From Candidatus Poribacteria bacterium (lineage in GTDB: Bacteria; Poribacteria; WGA-4E; WGA-3G): 39,753 nucleotides of DNA. The DNA lies in contig JAGFCB010000007.1 in the NCBI GenBank assembly GCA_022394775.1, positions 1 through 39,753 on the forward strand, written 5' to 3'. Below, in pieces: positions 7,679-17,611 of this stretch (positions are counted from its first letter, which is position 1; every line of letters begins with the position of its first letter). Both the position numbers and the translations under genes were made by a program. Under the pieces are notes generated by a model. That model was not told the DNA's origin. It saw only the letters and a list, made by a program, of their open reading frames with translations, and did not search any database.

Positions 7679-8560
7679 ATGACACACCGACAAATTCTTA
7701 TATATCTCTTTTTACTCACATTCGGCCCCCTCAGTGCCAATGCGTTTCCACCGCCTTCGCCGGCAGGTGGCAACTATTTAGTCCTTGATGGTGTGGACGA
7801 CTACGCAGTTTTGGACTTTGAAATCTTCGATGTCCTCTTACCAGAAAACACCGATGAGTTCACTGTTGAAGCGTGGGTATACCCAACTACCCCGCCTGAC
7901 AAGAGGACAACAGCAATGATTCTCAGCCAACAGGTGCAGATGCGCGCCGTAAGCTATGCGTACGAGGGATATGAGAAGCTGAAGAAGGCTATTAATTGGC
8001 AGAAGGGAGACCTGCTTTTGATAGTCAGTGGCTATGTTCCGTTTGCAGGAAAAACCGGTATGGTGCCTTTTTTCCCAATCACGATTTCGCTGAACGAATG
8101 GCATCACATCGTTTATCAAGCGAAAGGGAAACAGACGACAACTATTGTCAATAGCCTTTCAAAAACATTATCGCAAGGGACAATTATCGCACATGATCTT
8201 TCAACATTATGGCATCCCAAGGATTTTACACTCGGAGGGTTTGGGAAGAAAATTGACGGACCCAATGTGGCTAACGCCTTCTTAGGTGCCTTTACAGGAT
8301 ATATTGATGAGGTACGCGTCTCAACCGTTGCTCGTTATGATGCTAACAAAAAACACTTTACGCCGCGTGGAAAATTCAAAAATGACGGAAAGACAGTTGC
8401 GTTATGGCATTTCGATGAACTGGGTGGGATACGCAAGTTCTCAGACGCATCAAGAAATGCGTATCATCTGATCGGTAAGAACGGGGCAAAGACCGGCATT
8501 CCGCTTGCGGTTAAAGCACAAGGAAAACTCGCGACCACTTGGGGACAACTTAAGCGATGA
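7679..8560 (+). CDS. Secreted LamG/concanavalin A-like lectin domain protein, copy 2
   Basis: The protein has 293 residues, a signal peptide (1-22, ending SANA) and a Pro-rich mature start (FPPPSPAGG) like copy 1. LamG landmarks are VLDGVDDYA, FTVEAWVYP, LNEWHHIVYQ, GYIDEVRVS and VALWHFDE. It is longer than copy 1 through an insertion around residues 80-125. The last 18 residues are nearly identical to those of copy 1, including TTWGQLKR. The start has an AAGGAAG ribosome-binding site 8 bases upstream. It belongs to the same plus-strand envelope cluster and is probably co-transcribed with the beta-propeller gene upstream. Glycan binding or surface display is inferred from the fold. Confidence 0.85.
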   Translation: MTHRQILIYLFLLTFGPLSANAFPPPSPAGGNYLVLDGVDDYAVLDFEIFDVLLPENTDEFTVEAWVYPTTPPDKRTTAMILSQQVQMRAVSYAYEGYEKLKKAINWQKGDLLLIVSGYVPFAGKTGMVPFFPITISLNEWHHIVYQAKGKQTTTIVNSLSKTLSQGTIIAHDLSTLWHPKDFTLGGFGKKIDGPNVANAFLGAFTGYIDEVRVSTVARYDANKKHFTPRGKFKNDGKTVALWHFDELGGIRKFSDASRNAYHLIGKNGAKTGIPLAVKAQGKLATTWGQLKR

Positions 8561-8664
8561 ATCGTTCTACGACGAACCTAATTTGTTAGTCGAAACAGCT
8601 TAAATTTTTTTATGAATTCCCCTCATCATATTCACACGACTACTCAAGGACTTGGAGGTTTCTC

Positions 8665-10935
8665 ATGAAAATGCTAACCACCCTTTTAAGACGAAATTTG
8701 CAAGTCCATATCGCCCTGATTAGCCTCGTCTATTTTCCTTGCTTTGTACTTGCGATTGAACCGATCGGCACAATTGGGCAGCCTTTTCCAGAACAGCATG
8801 CTTTCCTTTCCAATGAAGCCATTGTCCGCGTTGTACCAACCCACATTCAGATTATTGATAGGGATACCGGTGCGGTTATTGACGAATTCGGTGAGCGAAC
8901 TGACTTTAGTGATGTGGTGTTTAGTCCGACTGCCTCACATTTAGCGATCCTGAATCATTCTGGCGACCCAAGTACAACTACTATAAAAATCTGGAATGTG
9001 AATGCTCGCGAGCAGCTAATGGAATGGAAGCTCAAAAGTCATGTGAGGTTTGCAGCATTTAGCCCAACGGATTCAGTGTTTGCAACATATTCTAAAGGCG
9101 AGGTTCATCTACGGAACTGGCAAACCGGAGAGCTCATTGGAACGATGACGCGCGTAGATGCTTTACCCATACGCGTTATAGTTTTTAGTCCAGATGGTCA
9201 CTATCTCATGATAGCTTCAGCACGTCCAGATGTCGAATTATGGAATGTGGAAACGCGGCGTTTGGACGGACATCTTGAAATACACACTGATAGTCGGGTC
9301 GAAGACGTTGTTATTAGCCCTGATGGAAAGGTGATCGGGATGTATGAAAGGGATTCAACTTCTGTTCATGTTTGTGACGTAACGACGCGACGTTTACTAT
9401 GGCAGAGCACAAGTGGTACTGGGAGGATTTCAGGTATAGTATTCAGTAGCGACAGCCAACGGTTGTACGTGGCGACCCAGACATCTCAATTGAGTAGATC
9501 TGGTTCTAATCCGTGGGTAGGTTGGGACGATCAAGTGCGCGTCTGGGATGTTAAGTCTGGACAACAGATTGATATATTCGGCACCAAGTTTCACGGCTTA
9601 GAAACAATAACCTTATCGCCGGACGGGAAAACTGTACTTCTCCACTATTCGGATGCTGTCGTGCTGTGGGATTTAGAAACAAATCAATTACTGGATGTGT
9701 GGGCTGATTTTCTCCCGCGATTCTTCAATGTTGTTAAGTTGAGTCCTGATGGAAAAACCGTGGTCTCCGTATCTTCAGGTTTTCCTTCAGGCTTTATTAA
9801 AACATGGGATGTTTCCTCGCAGCAGATGCAACTTTTCTTTTCTGCGGAAAAAGAATTATTAAGGGGATTTGCCATCTCTCCCAACAGTCAAAAACTTGCC
9901 GTTGTTCAAGACCCTTGGGTTCAGGTACGCAACCTTCAGACCGGAAGAGTCGAAACCCAGTTTCCGCATCGCGTCGGATATTCTGAAAAGATAACCTTTA
10001 GTCCCTCAGGACGATGGATTGCAGTAGAGGAGGATTGGCGGGACCTCTTCATCTTAGACCTTGAAAGTCCAAAGAAACTTCAGAGAATTAAGCCGGAACA
10101 AATTAACATATATTCTCAACTCGCTTTCAGTAAAGACGATGAATATTTGGTAGCTGCCGGTCGCGGGAAAGATGATCTCTATTGGCTTTCGTTGTGGAAA
10201 CGCGAAAGGGACTCCTTTGTCTTCCAATATAAGTGGCAAGTGCCAGCACTTTATTACAGTCTACATCCAACGCTCGCCTTTGCGTCCAATACAATATTAG
10301 CAGTCTCGATCCGAGGTGCCATCCAAATCTGGAAACTCTTGCCAAATGGTCCGAAACTTTTAAAAACACTCGATGGAGATGCACCAGTGCATGTTAGTTC
10401 AGACACTCGTTATCTCTTCGCTAATCGAAACGGCAACCTCCGAATCTGGGACTGGCGAGAAGAGACACCTATGGACTATCCATCTATCCCAGAATATTTC
10501 GCCCTCAGCAGAGACGGATCCGTGTTACTTTCGGAGACCAATACCGGGCAAATCCAGATATGGGATGGAAATGCACTACTACCTTCGCAGTATTGTCCTA
10601 TTGTCCCCCACGGTAAGCAGCTTGTGATATTAGGGGACGTGAAGCGAAATCAACTGCTACAAAACTTCCCTAACCCATTCAATCCAGAAACGTGGATTCC
10701 CTTTCGACTCGCTGACGAGAGTGATGTCACAATTCAGATTTACAACCCAATGGGTCAGTTGGTGCGTCGCTTGTCATCGGGGATAATGCCCGCAGGCGAT
10801 TACTCCTCACAATCGCAAGCTGTTCATTGGGATGGACGTAACAACAATGGTGAACCGGTAAGCAGTGGTATCTATCTCTACACGATTAACGCAGGCGAAT
10901 TCTCTGCAACTCGTAAGATGCTGATTCGGAAATGA
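8665..10935 (+). CDS. Secreted WD40 beta-propeller protein with FlgD-like/type IX-style C-terminal sorting domain
   Basis: The 756-residue protein has a signal peptide (1-30, FVLA). Two WD40-like propellers are suggested by some twelve to fourteen repeats of the FSPDGxxL...VxLWDVxT pattern between residues 60 and 640. The last ~93 residues (about 664-756) are a FlgD-like Ig fold: QNFPNPFNPETWIPFRL, then VTIQIYNPMGQLVRRL, WDGRNNNGEPVSSGIYLYT and a final ATRKMLIRK. This is a classic C-terminal module of secreted proteins in Bacteroidetes-like and poribacterial genomes and is often linked to type IX-like export; whether this organism has that system cannot be seen here. The ribosome-binding site is GGAGG, 7 bases upstream. 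A propeller of this size points to a protein-interaction scaffold at the cell surface. Confidence 0.85.
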   Translation: MKMLTTLLRRNLQVHIALISLVYFPCFVLAIEPIGTIGQPFPEQHAFLSNEAIVRVVPTHIQIIDRDTGAVIDEFGERTDFSDVVFSPTASHLAILNHSGDPSTTTIKIWNVNAREQLMEWKLKSHVRFAAFSPTDSVFATYSKGEVHLRNWQTGELIGTMTRVDALPIRVIVFSPDGHYLMIASARPDVELWNVETRRLDGHLEIHTDSRVEDVVISPDGKVIGMYERDSTSVHVCDVTTRRLLWQSTSGTGRISGIVFSSDSQRLYVATQTSQLSRSGSNPWVGWDDQVRVWDVKSGQQIDIFGTKFHGLETITLSPDGKTVLLHYSDAVVLWDLETNQLLDVWADFLPRFFNVVKLSPDGKTVVSVSSGFPSGFIKTWDVSSQQMQLFFSAEKELLRGFAISPNSQKLAVVQDPWVQVRNLQTGRVETQFPHRVGYSEKITFSPSGRWIAVEEDWRDLFILDLESPKKLQRIKPEQINIYSQLAFSKDDEYLVAAGRGKDDLYWLSLWKRERDSFVFQYKWQVPALYYSLHPTLAFASNTILAVSIRGAIQIWKLLPNGPKLLKTLDGDAPVHVSSDTRYLFANRNGNLRIWDWREETPMDYPSIPEYFALSRDGSVLLSETNTGQIQIWDGNALLPSQYCPIVPHGKQLVILGDVKRNQLLQNFPNPFNPETWIPFRLADESDVTIQIYNPMGQLVRRLSSGIMPAGDYSSQSQAVHWDGRNNNGEPVSSGIYLYTINAGEFSATRKMLIRK

Positions 10936-11002
10936 GACAGTGTGATGGAGGCATAAACTTGAACACCTTCAGTTAATTCGTCCGTAAGGAGGCACACAAC
11001 CG

Positions 11003-14000
11003 ATGAACACGTTAAAACGAGCGATTAACTTCATACTTATAGGGACTTGCGTCCTGAGTGTATCTGTGTTCTGTAGTTGTGGTGCGGACAGTCTCGGACC
11101 GCATCAACCGCTCTTGCCTGCAGTTGAGGGGGAGGCTAAATTCTCAAATAGGTTCCAATTGGACGAAGAACCGCAATTCTTCTATGATCTTTATGGTAAA
11201 GAAATCATGGAAGGCAGCGAACTCACGAAATACACGGATCAGAAAGAATTTGATCAGAACGGTAAATTAGTTGTTGGGTGGGGCGGTCAGCTGGATAGTC
11301 TTCGCTTCACGGTGCAACTGGACCGGACAATCATCGCTGAAGAATCTTTCCTCGGTAGACACACTGAGTTTATTATTGGCGATCACCTACGTCTCAAACC
11401 CGCTTCCCTATTTCCGAACCGATATATCATATACAAAACTGAGTTTGATGGACTTCGGTGGGACATCTCTTTTGCACAGGAGCACCATCTTTTTAGCTTC
11501 ATTCACTCACGTATTTCTAATCCGATTCACCTAACAGATGATGCACCGAACCAAGTACTCGGACGGGATCTGGGTCGCCGAAACGGGTTGAACGCAATAT
11601 CAGGTGTTAGGAACATTGAAAACGCACGACTCGTCGGTTTCCGAGGACAAGGACTTTTAGGTGAGCTTTTTCGCGTCGGATTTACTTATGTAAATTTGTA
11701 TAAAGAACATCCAGAACGCCGCATAAATTCATTCATGGGGACCGTCGCCAATACACCGCCTGAAACAATATCCATCGTTTTCCGTGATGATTCGCCTGAA
11801 GATAATCACACAAGTGCATTCACAGATTTTCGTGCTTACGATCCCGACCTACATAGCAATCATATTCAAGCGGGTGTCGGTGCAGCTTTCAAAAGCATGA
11901 AGATTACCATCGTTACACAAGCATTTGAAGAACTACCCTTTGCAGCTATAGCGAAAGGCGTTGAACCCGCCCTTCTACCTGAAATGACGCACCGATTCGA
12001 TGTTTTTGCTGACGAACTTGTTCCGGTTGATCACGCTGGCACTCCTTCCGAAATACGTGATTCCGTTGACGGGAAGTGGAGAATTGTTAGCGGTTTCAAT
12101 AAAATGAAATATGATCTTATTCTGACTGATCCGAAGATTAACATTGACCCGCGAACCGTCAAATCGGTTGTATTTGACATGGTTGTTGCAGGCGATTACA
12201 ATATAGCGGTTATCGGCTTTAGTGAGGCAAATAGAGCAGAATCAGATCCGGAACTCCAAGAATGGATTAAAACAACAGATGGTCGCATTCAGATGCCGTA
12301 TCGCGACATAATTGAGGCACCCGGGAATTACGGACAATCTCCGGATTACATCCAAAACAGGAAAAAACTTGTAGACAATCCGACGCAATGGGAAGGTGAA
12401 GGGAGACCTCGGAAAATCCGATATCGTTATGGTGCAGCACGCGCTGCAGCTCTTTATGGAATTGATCTTGAAGGGACTATCGGTAATGTTTTCATCAGGA
12501 CCCATTACTCTATTAATGGTAAATACAAACAGTACCCGACGATCCCAAAAGATAAAGTAGGATTTAGTCGAACCAGAACAACCGTTCAAGGTCCAGATGG
12601 TGAGGAAGAAACAGGTGTCACTATTGATTTTAACAGCCGACTCCCGGTAGATGCAAACGGTATCCCTACCTACTCGGAAACTGAAGGCGAACGTTTTGAA
12701 GCCTTTTTAGGGGGTGACGGCACAGATGAAGATGGCGATGGAAAACTCGGTAGAGAAATAGCGTGGTTCGTCCAGCTTAAGTCTCGCTATGGCAAACTCC
12801 ACTTAGAAGGCGTTTTGTATTATATTGACCCAGGCTACACAACCACCTACCCGAATTTGGGTGCACATCCGAACCGAGACCAAATTTACGCGCTTGAACG
12901 CGGTCGACCGGGTAGACCTTTAGAAGAACGAATTGCGGAGGAACTAACGCCATGGGACGAAACCGATTATATACTCATTGAGGATGACGATGATGGCGAT
13001 GACCAGCCTGATGACAGTGAGTTTGATGGGGTAATTCCACGTGCCGATGACCGAGACCAGAACGGGATATTAGACTATCAAGAAGATTTTCTTATTTTTG
13101 ATGCTGATCCACCTGTATTTACCAAAATTATCGATCTGAATAATAACGGGACTATTGATTCAATTGAGGATGACTTTGAACCAGAATACGAATACGGTAT
13201 AGACCGTCAGGGGTATCATCTCAAAGCGAAATACGATCTGCTTGATAACCTCGCTATTCAAGTGGGCTGGTTAAACGAAAGCGAGATTTCAAGTCGACGA
13301 AAAAATAACGCTAAATATATACATGTCACTTATAAACGCGACATCCTTGATTTCGGCAGCTTTCACTTCCAAAATCGATTTGTCCGAGCACAGGACGATA
13401 TTCCGGATTACACAATTGTCTTGCCTGTTGGAGAATTGGAGCCGATTCAGATTAATGACGAACTTGATTTCTACAACGCACGGGTGAATACAACAATACT
13501 CGAATGCCTCTATACCGCAGTGCCAAACTTGACACTCGAAGCCAAATTTCTGCTTCTCATGCAAAAACAGCTCGAACAGGATGAAGAAAAGGCACTCTTC
13601 ACAGATGTCAAATACGATCCGGTATCAGAGGATTTTGAACCCGATGAACGCGTTGACTTTATGGTGCCAATTAAGCAGGTCCGGGTTTCCGGAGAGAGAC
13701 GTGACTATCCGTTCTATCCTGATCACGGCATTAACGCACTTGACGCGACTGACACCGGTTTAATCTATGACGCTGCGAATTGGAAAAAACGGCGTTACCC
13801 CGAACGGGACATCCGTAATCAACTCACCATTTTGAAGGCGAGATATGAGATTCCACTTGGGAAGCTCCCACTCGCTAACAAAATTATTGACGATTTAACG
13901 CTAACACCTATGGTTAAGTACGTTTGGGACCGCGCTTTCGACCGAAGTGCCGAAGAAATTCCAGAAACACTCAACCCAGACCTGTTTCTCCCGACCGACG

Positions 14001-14356
14001 GTGAACCGGTTGAATATTTGCGATTCAACCGTCGAAGTCGAGAGGATGTTCTTGGTGTCCGTCTTGATTATCAGTTTACACAGCGGTTCAGTGTCATTGG
14101 CGGATTCCAATACCGGAAGTTTACGAATCGGGATAATAACTTCAGGAACTACCTACGTACTTTCCCAGTTGATACTCGCGTTCCAAACCTATATCGCTCC
14201 GACTTGCGAACCCGTATTTTTGAAATCCAAGCCATCAACAGAGGCAGTTGGCTCGGTTTCTATATCGTTATTCTTTCGGGGCACCGCAGAACCACGCATC
14301 TGCTTGAACGGACGAGCAGTAATACAACATTTGTTCGAGCAATGATGGGTTTCTAA
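11003..14356 (+). CDS. Large putative outer-membrane beta-barrel protein with EF-hand-like calcium loops
   Basis: The 1117-residue protein has a signal sequence (1-26) with Cys residues (FCSCGAD) that might act as a lipobox. The N-terminal ~550 residues hold beta-rich globular segments. From about residue 730 the sequence has alternating amphipathic strands (HLKAKYDLLDNLAIQVGWL, FHFQNRFVR, LEAKFLLLM, VRLDYQFTQRFSVIGGFQYR) and ends in Phe (RAMMGF), as outer-membrane barrels do. Two textbook EF-hand loops lie just before the strand-rich part: DRDQNGILDYQE at 683-694 and DLNNNGTIDSIE at 711-722. Degenerate ones occur near 571-585 and 660-673. The start has AAGGAGG 10 bases upstream, and the gene lies 67 bp after the WD40 gene. 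I do not recognise a named family; a calcium-stabilised surface porin or export channel is possible. Its stop overlaps the convergent gene by 4 bp. Confidence 0.7.
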   Translation: MNTLKRAINFILIGTCVLSVSVFCSCGADSLGPHQPLLPAVEGEAKFSNRFQLDEEPQFFYDLYGKEIMEGSELTKYTDQKEFDQNGKLVVGWGGQLDSLRFTVQLDRTIIAEESFLGRHTEFIIGDHLRLKPASLFPNRYIIYKTEFDGLRWDISFAQEHHLFSFIHSRISNPIHLTDDAPNQVLGRDLGRRNGLNAISGVRNIENARLVGFRGQGLLGELFRVGFTYVNLYKEHPERRINSFMGTVANTPPETISIVFRDDSPEDNHTSAFTDFRAYDPDLHSNHIQAGVGAAFKSMKITIVTQAFEELPFAAIAKGVEPALLPEMTHRFDVFADELVPVDHAGTPSEIRDSVDGKWRIVSGFNKMKYDLILTDPKINIDPRTVKSVVFDMVVAGDYNIAVIGFSEANRAESDPELQEWIKTTDGRIQMPYRDIIEAPGNYGQSPDYIQNRKKLVDNPTQWEGEGRPRKIRYRYGAARAAALYGIDLEGTIGNVFIRTHYSINGKYKQYPTIPKDKVGFSRTRTTVQGPDGEEETGVTIDFNSRLPVDANGIPTYSETEGERFEAFLGGDGTDEDGDGKLGREIAWFVQLKSRYGKLHLEGVLYYIDPGYTTTYPNLGAHPNRDQIYALERGRPGRPLEERIAEELTPWDETDYILIEDDDDGDDQPDDSEFDGVIPRADDRDQNGILDYQEDFLIFDADPPVFTKIIDLNNNGTIDSIEDDFEPEYEYGIDRQGYHLKAKYDLLDNLAIQVGWLNESEISSRRKNNAKYIHVTYKRDILDFGSFHFQNRFVRAQDDIPDYTIVLPVGELEPIQINDELDFYNARVNTTILECLYTAVPNLTLEAKFLLLMQKQLEQDEEKALFTDVKYDPVSEDFEPDERVDFMVPIKQVRVSGERRDYPFYPDHGINALDATDTGLIYDAANWKKRRYPERDIRNQLTILKARYEIPLGKLPLANKIIDDLTLTPMVKYVWDRAFDRSAEEIPETLNPDLFLPTDGEPVEYLRFNRRSREDVLGVRLDYQFTQRFSVIGGFQYRKFTNRDNNFRNYLRTFPVDTRVPNLYRSDLRTRIFEIQAINRGSWLGFYIVILSGHRRTTHLLERTSSNTTFVRAMMGF

Positions 14357-17300
14357 TGCTTTGGGAAAAGCGTTCCCAACAGACCCATTATTGAACTGTT
14401 GACTGTCGGGGCAATATGTAATTGGTTCTGTGAATATGCTCCGTATGGTGAGATGACACCCAAAATGAACCAAGTGATTGTGTCATCGTCTGTAGAGAGG
14501 CAAATTCCGGCATCTTCCGAGACCTTCGCTGACACGTGAATCTCGCCATCTCTAATGGTAAGGCTCGTCTGATGCTTCGAACCTTTGATACTGATGGTTC
14601 CTTGCCAGTCTTTGTAAGTATCGCTCTTGTTCAATCGTTTGGAAAGCAGTGGAGAGAGTTCGCCAAGCAGCATTGGCAAATTGACGATCTTGAACATCCA
14701 TACCCAACCTGCATCTGACGACGTGTACCCAAAATTGTGGAACAGCGTTCTGGCATAACTTTTTTCCGCCTCTCCTTCAAATCCCCATTTTATTTTTTTA
14801 TATTCACGTTTCACCAATTCGTTATGTAACGCGGAGAGCATCGCTGCACCGACATCCTCAAGGAAACCTTCTGGGTGTGTGAAGCCTTCAGGCGGTTGGG
14901 TTTTAAGACAGAATTCGGTGATTGAGACATTCTTTTCCTTCTCAAAACATTGTGCTTGCACATATCCAAGAAGCTCTCCATCCTTCTCCGCAAGATAAAT
15001 CAACCGAGTCTCCGAGGTTCTTCGCCTTTCGGCGCGTATTGGTCTGCGGGCTACCTGGTCCGCATAAAATGCGTTGAGTACGCTTGCCATCGCGGCTTCA
15101 TCCCCATATCTATAGGGACGGACGACTAAGTTCTCGACGATTTTTGTCTGTTCGTCCCGCAACTCTTTGGTGAATTGTTGCCCTAATAACCCATCCACGA
15201 ACCCAAAATGCCTGTACATTCCATGGGCGTTATTATCTGTACCAGTGTGAAGAGAAATACAAGCGTACTGGCGGACCAGTTCATGCGACATTGACTCACC
15301 GAATGCCCACCGCGCCAATCCCTTTCGGCGATATTTTGGTGTGGTATGCACCCAACTCACATAAATACCAGGAACGTGCGTGTTGTGAGGAAAATGGTGT
15401 GTATGGAGAATTGAATTGCAAGTGGCAACGCGATAGCCTGCGATGGTTGGATAGAGATGTAAATCCTTATTACGTTCGACATCCATCGTTAAGAGAGGCA
15501 CGCCATTTTTGTCTACGAGTTTTTCATAAGAGAACGCTTCGGCTACTGGGTGCCCAATTTTGGCAAGCAGGTATCCAGTTTCGAGTTGGTATCTGTGATC
15601 CTGATGCTGCGCAATCTCCACGAGCCGATCCACGACTTCGCTGCCTCGACCATTACCAGCCAACATCAGGAGCACCATCGCTACGAGTCCATCATCTCCT
15701 GTTTCAACGGCCAGTTCTTCAAGCACCTTCACCGCCCGCTCATCGCAGCCTCTAACCAGTTTTGCAGCGGCAATCAGTCGTTCGTATCTGTCCGGTGCAT
15801 CCAATTTAGCAACTAATGCCAAAATCGCATGCTCAGATTCGTCAACGATCTCGAAAAGACTATCAATCGCATCGATCCTGTCACTTGTGTCTGCGGTTAT
15901 GTCGCGAATCATTTTGTTGAGGTATCCACGAACTTCGGCCACAAATTCGTCGCTGTCATTCGGCAATAATGGGAGCCGATGGACGGTCGTACCGATCTCT
16001 TCAAACCATGGAAACAGGTCTTCACTGACCGCTCGGCTGAGGTGATAAATCTGTCTATCCACCGGCGAGAAGGTTGTGTGCGGCATATTCTTTTCTGTAT
16101 CGCTACCCTTTTCAGAGAATACCTTTGTGAGTCGGACAAACAGATCCTCACCATACTTCTCAAGGAGCGTCTTCAGTATCCAGATCGGTTTGCGAGATCG
16201 TTTCTCGTAAACTTTCGCGATGTCAATCGGTTCCTCGGCTTGGGCGTTTTCACGAAATTGCCGCTCTGCCTCGGCGATCATCTCCGCTGCTTCTGGCGCG
16301 AATCCGAGCAATTTCATTGCCCAAATACCAAAGAAAAACTGGAACCCATCAAAAAGAACATCCTTCGCCTTTCTAAACGGTGTTTTGTCAGCGAGTAACC
16401 CACTCGCCTCAACACCGAGCGAATAGGCAAGTCTCGGCGGACTGACGCATGCCCCGATTGTCATCACCAAATCTTCCCAATCGCCGCCGTATTCATAAAC
16501 ACACGACGGAATCAGATCGATTTTCCATTCAATTTTCTCACCTTCAGGGAATTTTGAGAGCATCTCCTTCGTCAGTTTCTTAGCAAACGCCATACACGTA
16601 TCTACACGATTCTCGACGAAGTGCGTATAGAAAATCTTGATTTTTTCGTCCTGTCTGACCTGTTCTTCGATCGGAATTTCATCAGGGATTGTCTTGGTGT
16701 CCGTTGCTAAAAAGGGTTTTTGCTGGGGTGTTTCTTCGCGATTGATTCCCAACCAATCAATAAATCGCGTAGATACCGGATGATTCTCATATTGAAAAAG
16801 CTGCGTATTGATCAATAAGACCCGTCCCGATCCAAAACGGAGGCATACCCCAACGGACTCTCCTGTCTCGTTATGCTCAAGGAAAACGCTACCCTCCGTC
16901 GGAACATCAAGGATACCGCAGGACGTGAGACCAAGATCATCAATTCCCAATCCATCGGTAATCTCATAATCAGTGAGGCGCAGATTTTTCTTTTTATAGC
17001 CACGCAACGGATTCGCGTCGGTATCCATTTCGCCTTGTCCTTCAGGCAACGGAAGAAATTGTGCGCCGAAAAGAGATGAGACGTGATTAATCCCCAGCTC
17101 CGAGATCGGTTCACGGACATCTCGCTCGAACTGGCTTGTACTGGCGGCTAAAAGCAGTCCACCGCCATTTTCTACAAACTCGCGGATCACTTGGCGTTCT
17201 GCATCGGTGTATTTTAACGCAGTGTTGCTACAAATCGTTAGGACATCGTAATTTTTTAGCACCGCTTCCTTGAGGTAATCTCGGTTGTTGGTGGCTTGAT

Positions 17301-17391
17301 AGATACTGTCTGGCTCGATTCGTATCAATCCATCTGACCAGCCGGTATCGCGTGAAGTATCAACTAAAATCCGACTTCGTTCTTTTGTCAT
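14353..17391 (-). CDS. Multidomain fusion: GATase/ThuA-like, uncharacterised helical region, HEAT-like repeats and Eis-like GNAT-GNAT-SCP2
   Basis: The 1012-residue protein lacks a signal peptide. Residues 1-218 look like a class I glutamine amidotransferase-like/DUF4350 fold (YDVLTICS, then VIREFVENGGGLLLAAS and GSGRVLLIN). Residues about 245-480 are a helical region that I cannot assign; it recalls metallopeptidase-like domains but has no HExxH. Residues about 490-620 are HEAT-like helical repeats. Residues about 640-760 form a GNAT acetyltransferase with the acetyl-CoA loop YRRKGLARWAFG (glycine 691). Residues 765-890 form a second GNAT-like domain (VVRPYRYGDEAAM), and the last ~100 resemble an SCP2-like lipid-binding domain. 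GNAT-GNAT-SCP2 is the architecture of Eis aminoglycoside/lysine acetyltransferases, but fusion to an amidotransferase-like domain is unusual. The gene is divergent from the oxidoreductase gene and convergent with the barrel gene. Confidence 0.75.
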   Translation of the reverse strand: MTKERSRILVDTSRDTGWSDGLIRIEPDSIYQATNNRDYLKEAVLKNYDVLTICSNTALKYTDAERQVIREFVENGGGLLLAASTSQFERDVREPISELGINHVSSLFGAQFLPLPEGQGEMDTDANPLRGYKKKNLRLTDYEITDGLGIDDLGLTSCGILDVPTEGSVFLEHNETGESVGVCLRFGSGRVLLINTQLFQYENHPVSTRFIDWLGINREETPQQKPFLATDTKTIPDEIPIEEQVRQDEKIKIFYTHFVENRVDTCMAFAKKLTKEMLSKFPEGEKIEWKIDLIPSCVYEYGGDWEDLVMTIGACVSPPRLAYSLGVEASGLLADKTPFRKAKDVLFDGFQFFFGIWAMKLLGFAPEAAEMIAEAERQFRENAQAEEPIDIAKVYEKRSRKPIWILKTLLEKYGEDLFVRLTKVFSEKGSDTEKNMPHTTFSPVDRQIYHLSRAVSEDLFPWFEEIGTTVHRLPLLPNDSDEFVAEVRGYLNKMIRDITADTSDRIDAIDSLFEIVDESEHAILALVAKLDAPDRYERLIAAAKLVRGCDERAVKVLEELAVETGDDGLVAMVLLMLAGNGRGSEVVDRLVEIAQHQDHRYQLETGYLLAKIGHPVAEAFSYEKLVDKNGVPLLTMDVERNKDLHLYPTIAGYRVATCNSILHTHHFPHNTHVPGIYVSWVHTTPKYRRKGLARWAFGESMSHELVRQYACISLHTGTDNNAHGMYRHFGFVDGLLGQQFTKELRDEQTKIVENLVVRPYRYGDEAAMASVLNAFYADQVARRPIRAERRRTSETRLIYLAEKDGELLGYVQAQCFEKEKNVSITEFCLKTQPPEGFTHPEGFLEDVGAAMLSALHNELVKREYKKIKWGFEGEAEKSYARTLFHNFGYTSSDAGWVWMFKIVNLPMLLGELSPLLSKRLNKSDTYKDWQGTISIKGSKHQTSLTIRDGEIHVSAKVSEDAGICLSTDDDTITWFILGVISPYGAYSQNQLHIAPTVNSSIMGLLGTLFPKH

Positions 17392-17538
17392 CTGTGTATT
17401 TCCTATTCATCACATTGATCGTTGGGTTCGCTTATTAGGTTCATCTCGGGGTTGGACTTTGATCTTAGTAGTTTAAATTTCTAATCAATCCGTTCTTTAT
17501 ATTCAACTATATCTAAGGCATTTTCTTCAACTTTTTTG

Positions 17539-17567
17539 TTGCACCCTAACTTTGAAGTTGCTATGAT
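17539..17567 (+). promoter_or_regulatory. Possible sigma-70 promoter of the oxidoreductase gene
   Basis: TTGCAC (17539-17544), a 17-base spacer and TATGAT (17562-17567) place a start site near 17574, about 38 bases before the ATG. The -10 box matches 5 of 6 consensus bases but the -35 box only 3 of 6. The 220-bp divergent gap to the fusion gene holds nothing else I can identify. Confidence 0.45.
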
Positions 17568-17611
17568 AGTTGTAAACGAGCCACACTTTTTTCCCAACTT
17601 CGGAGATACAC

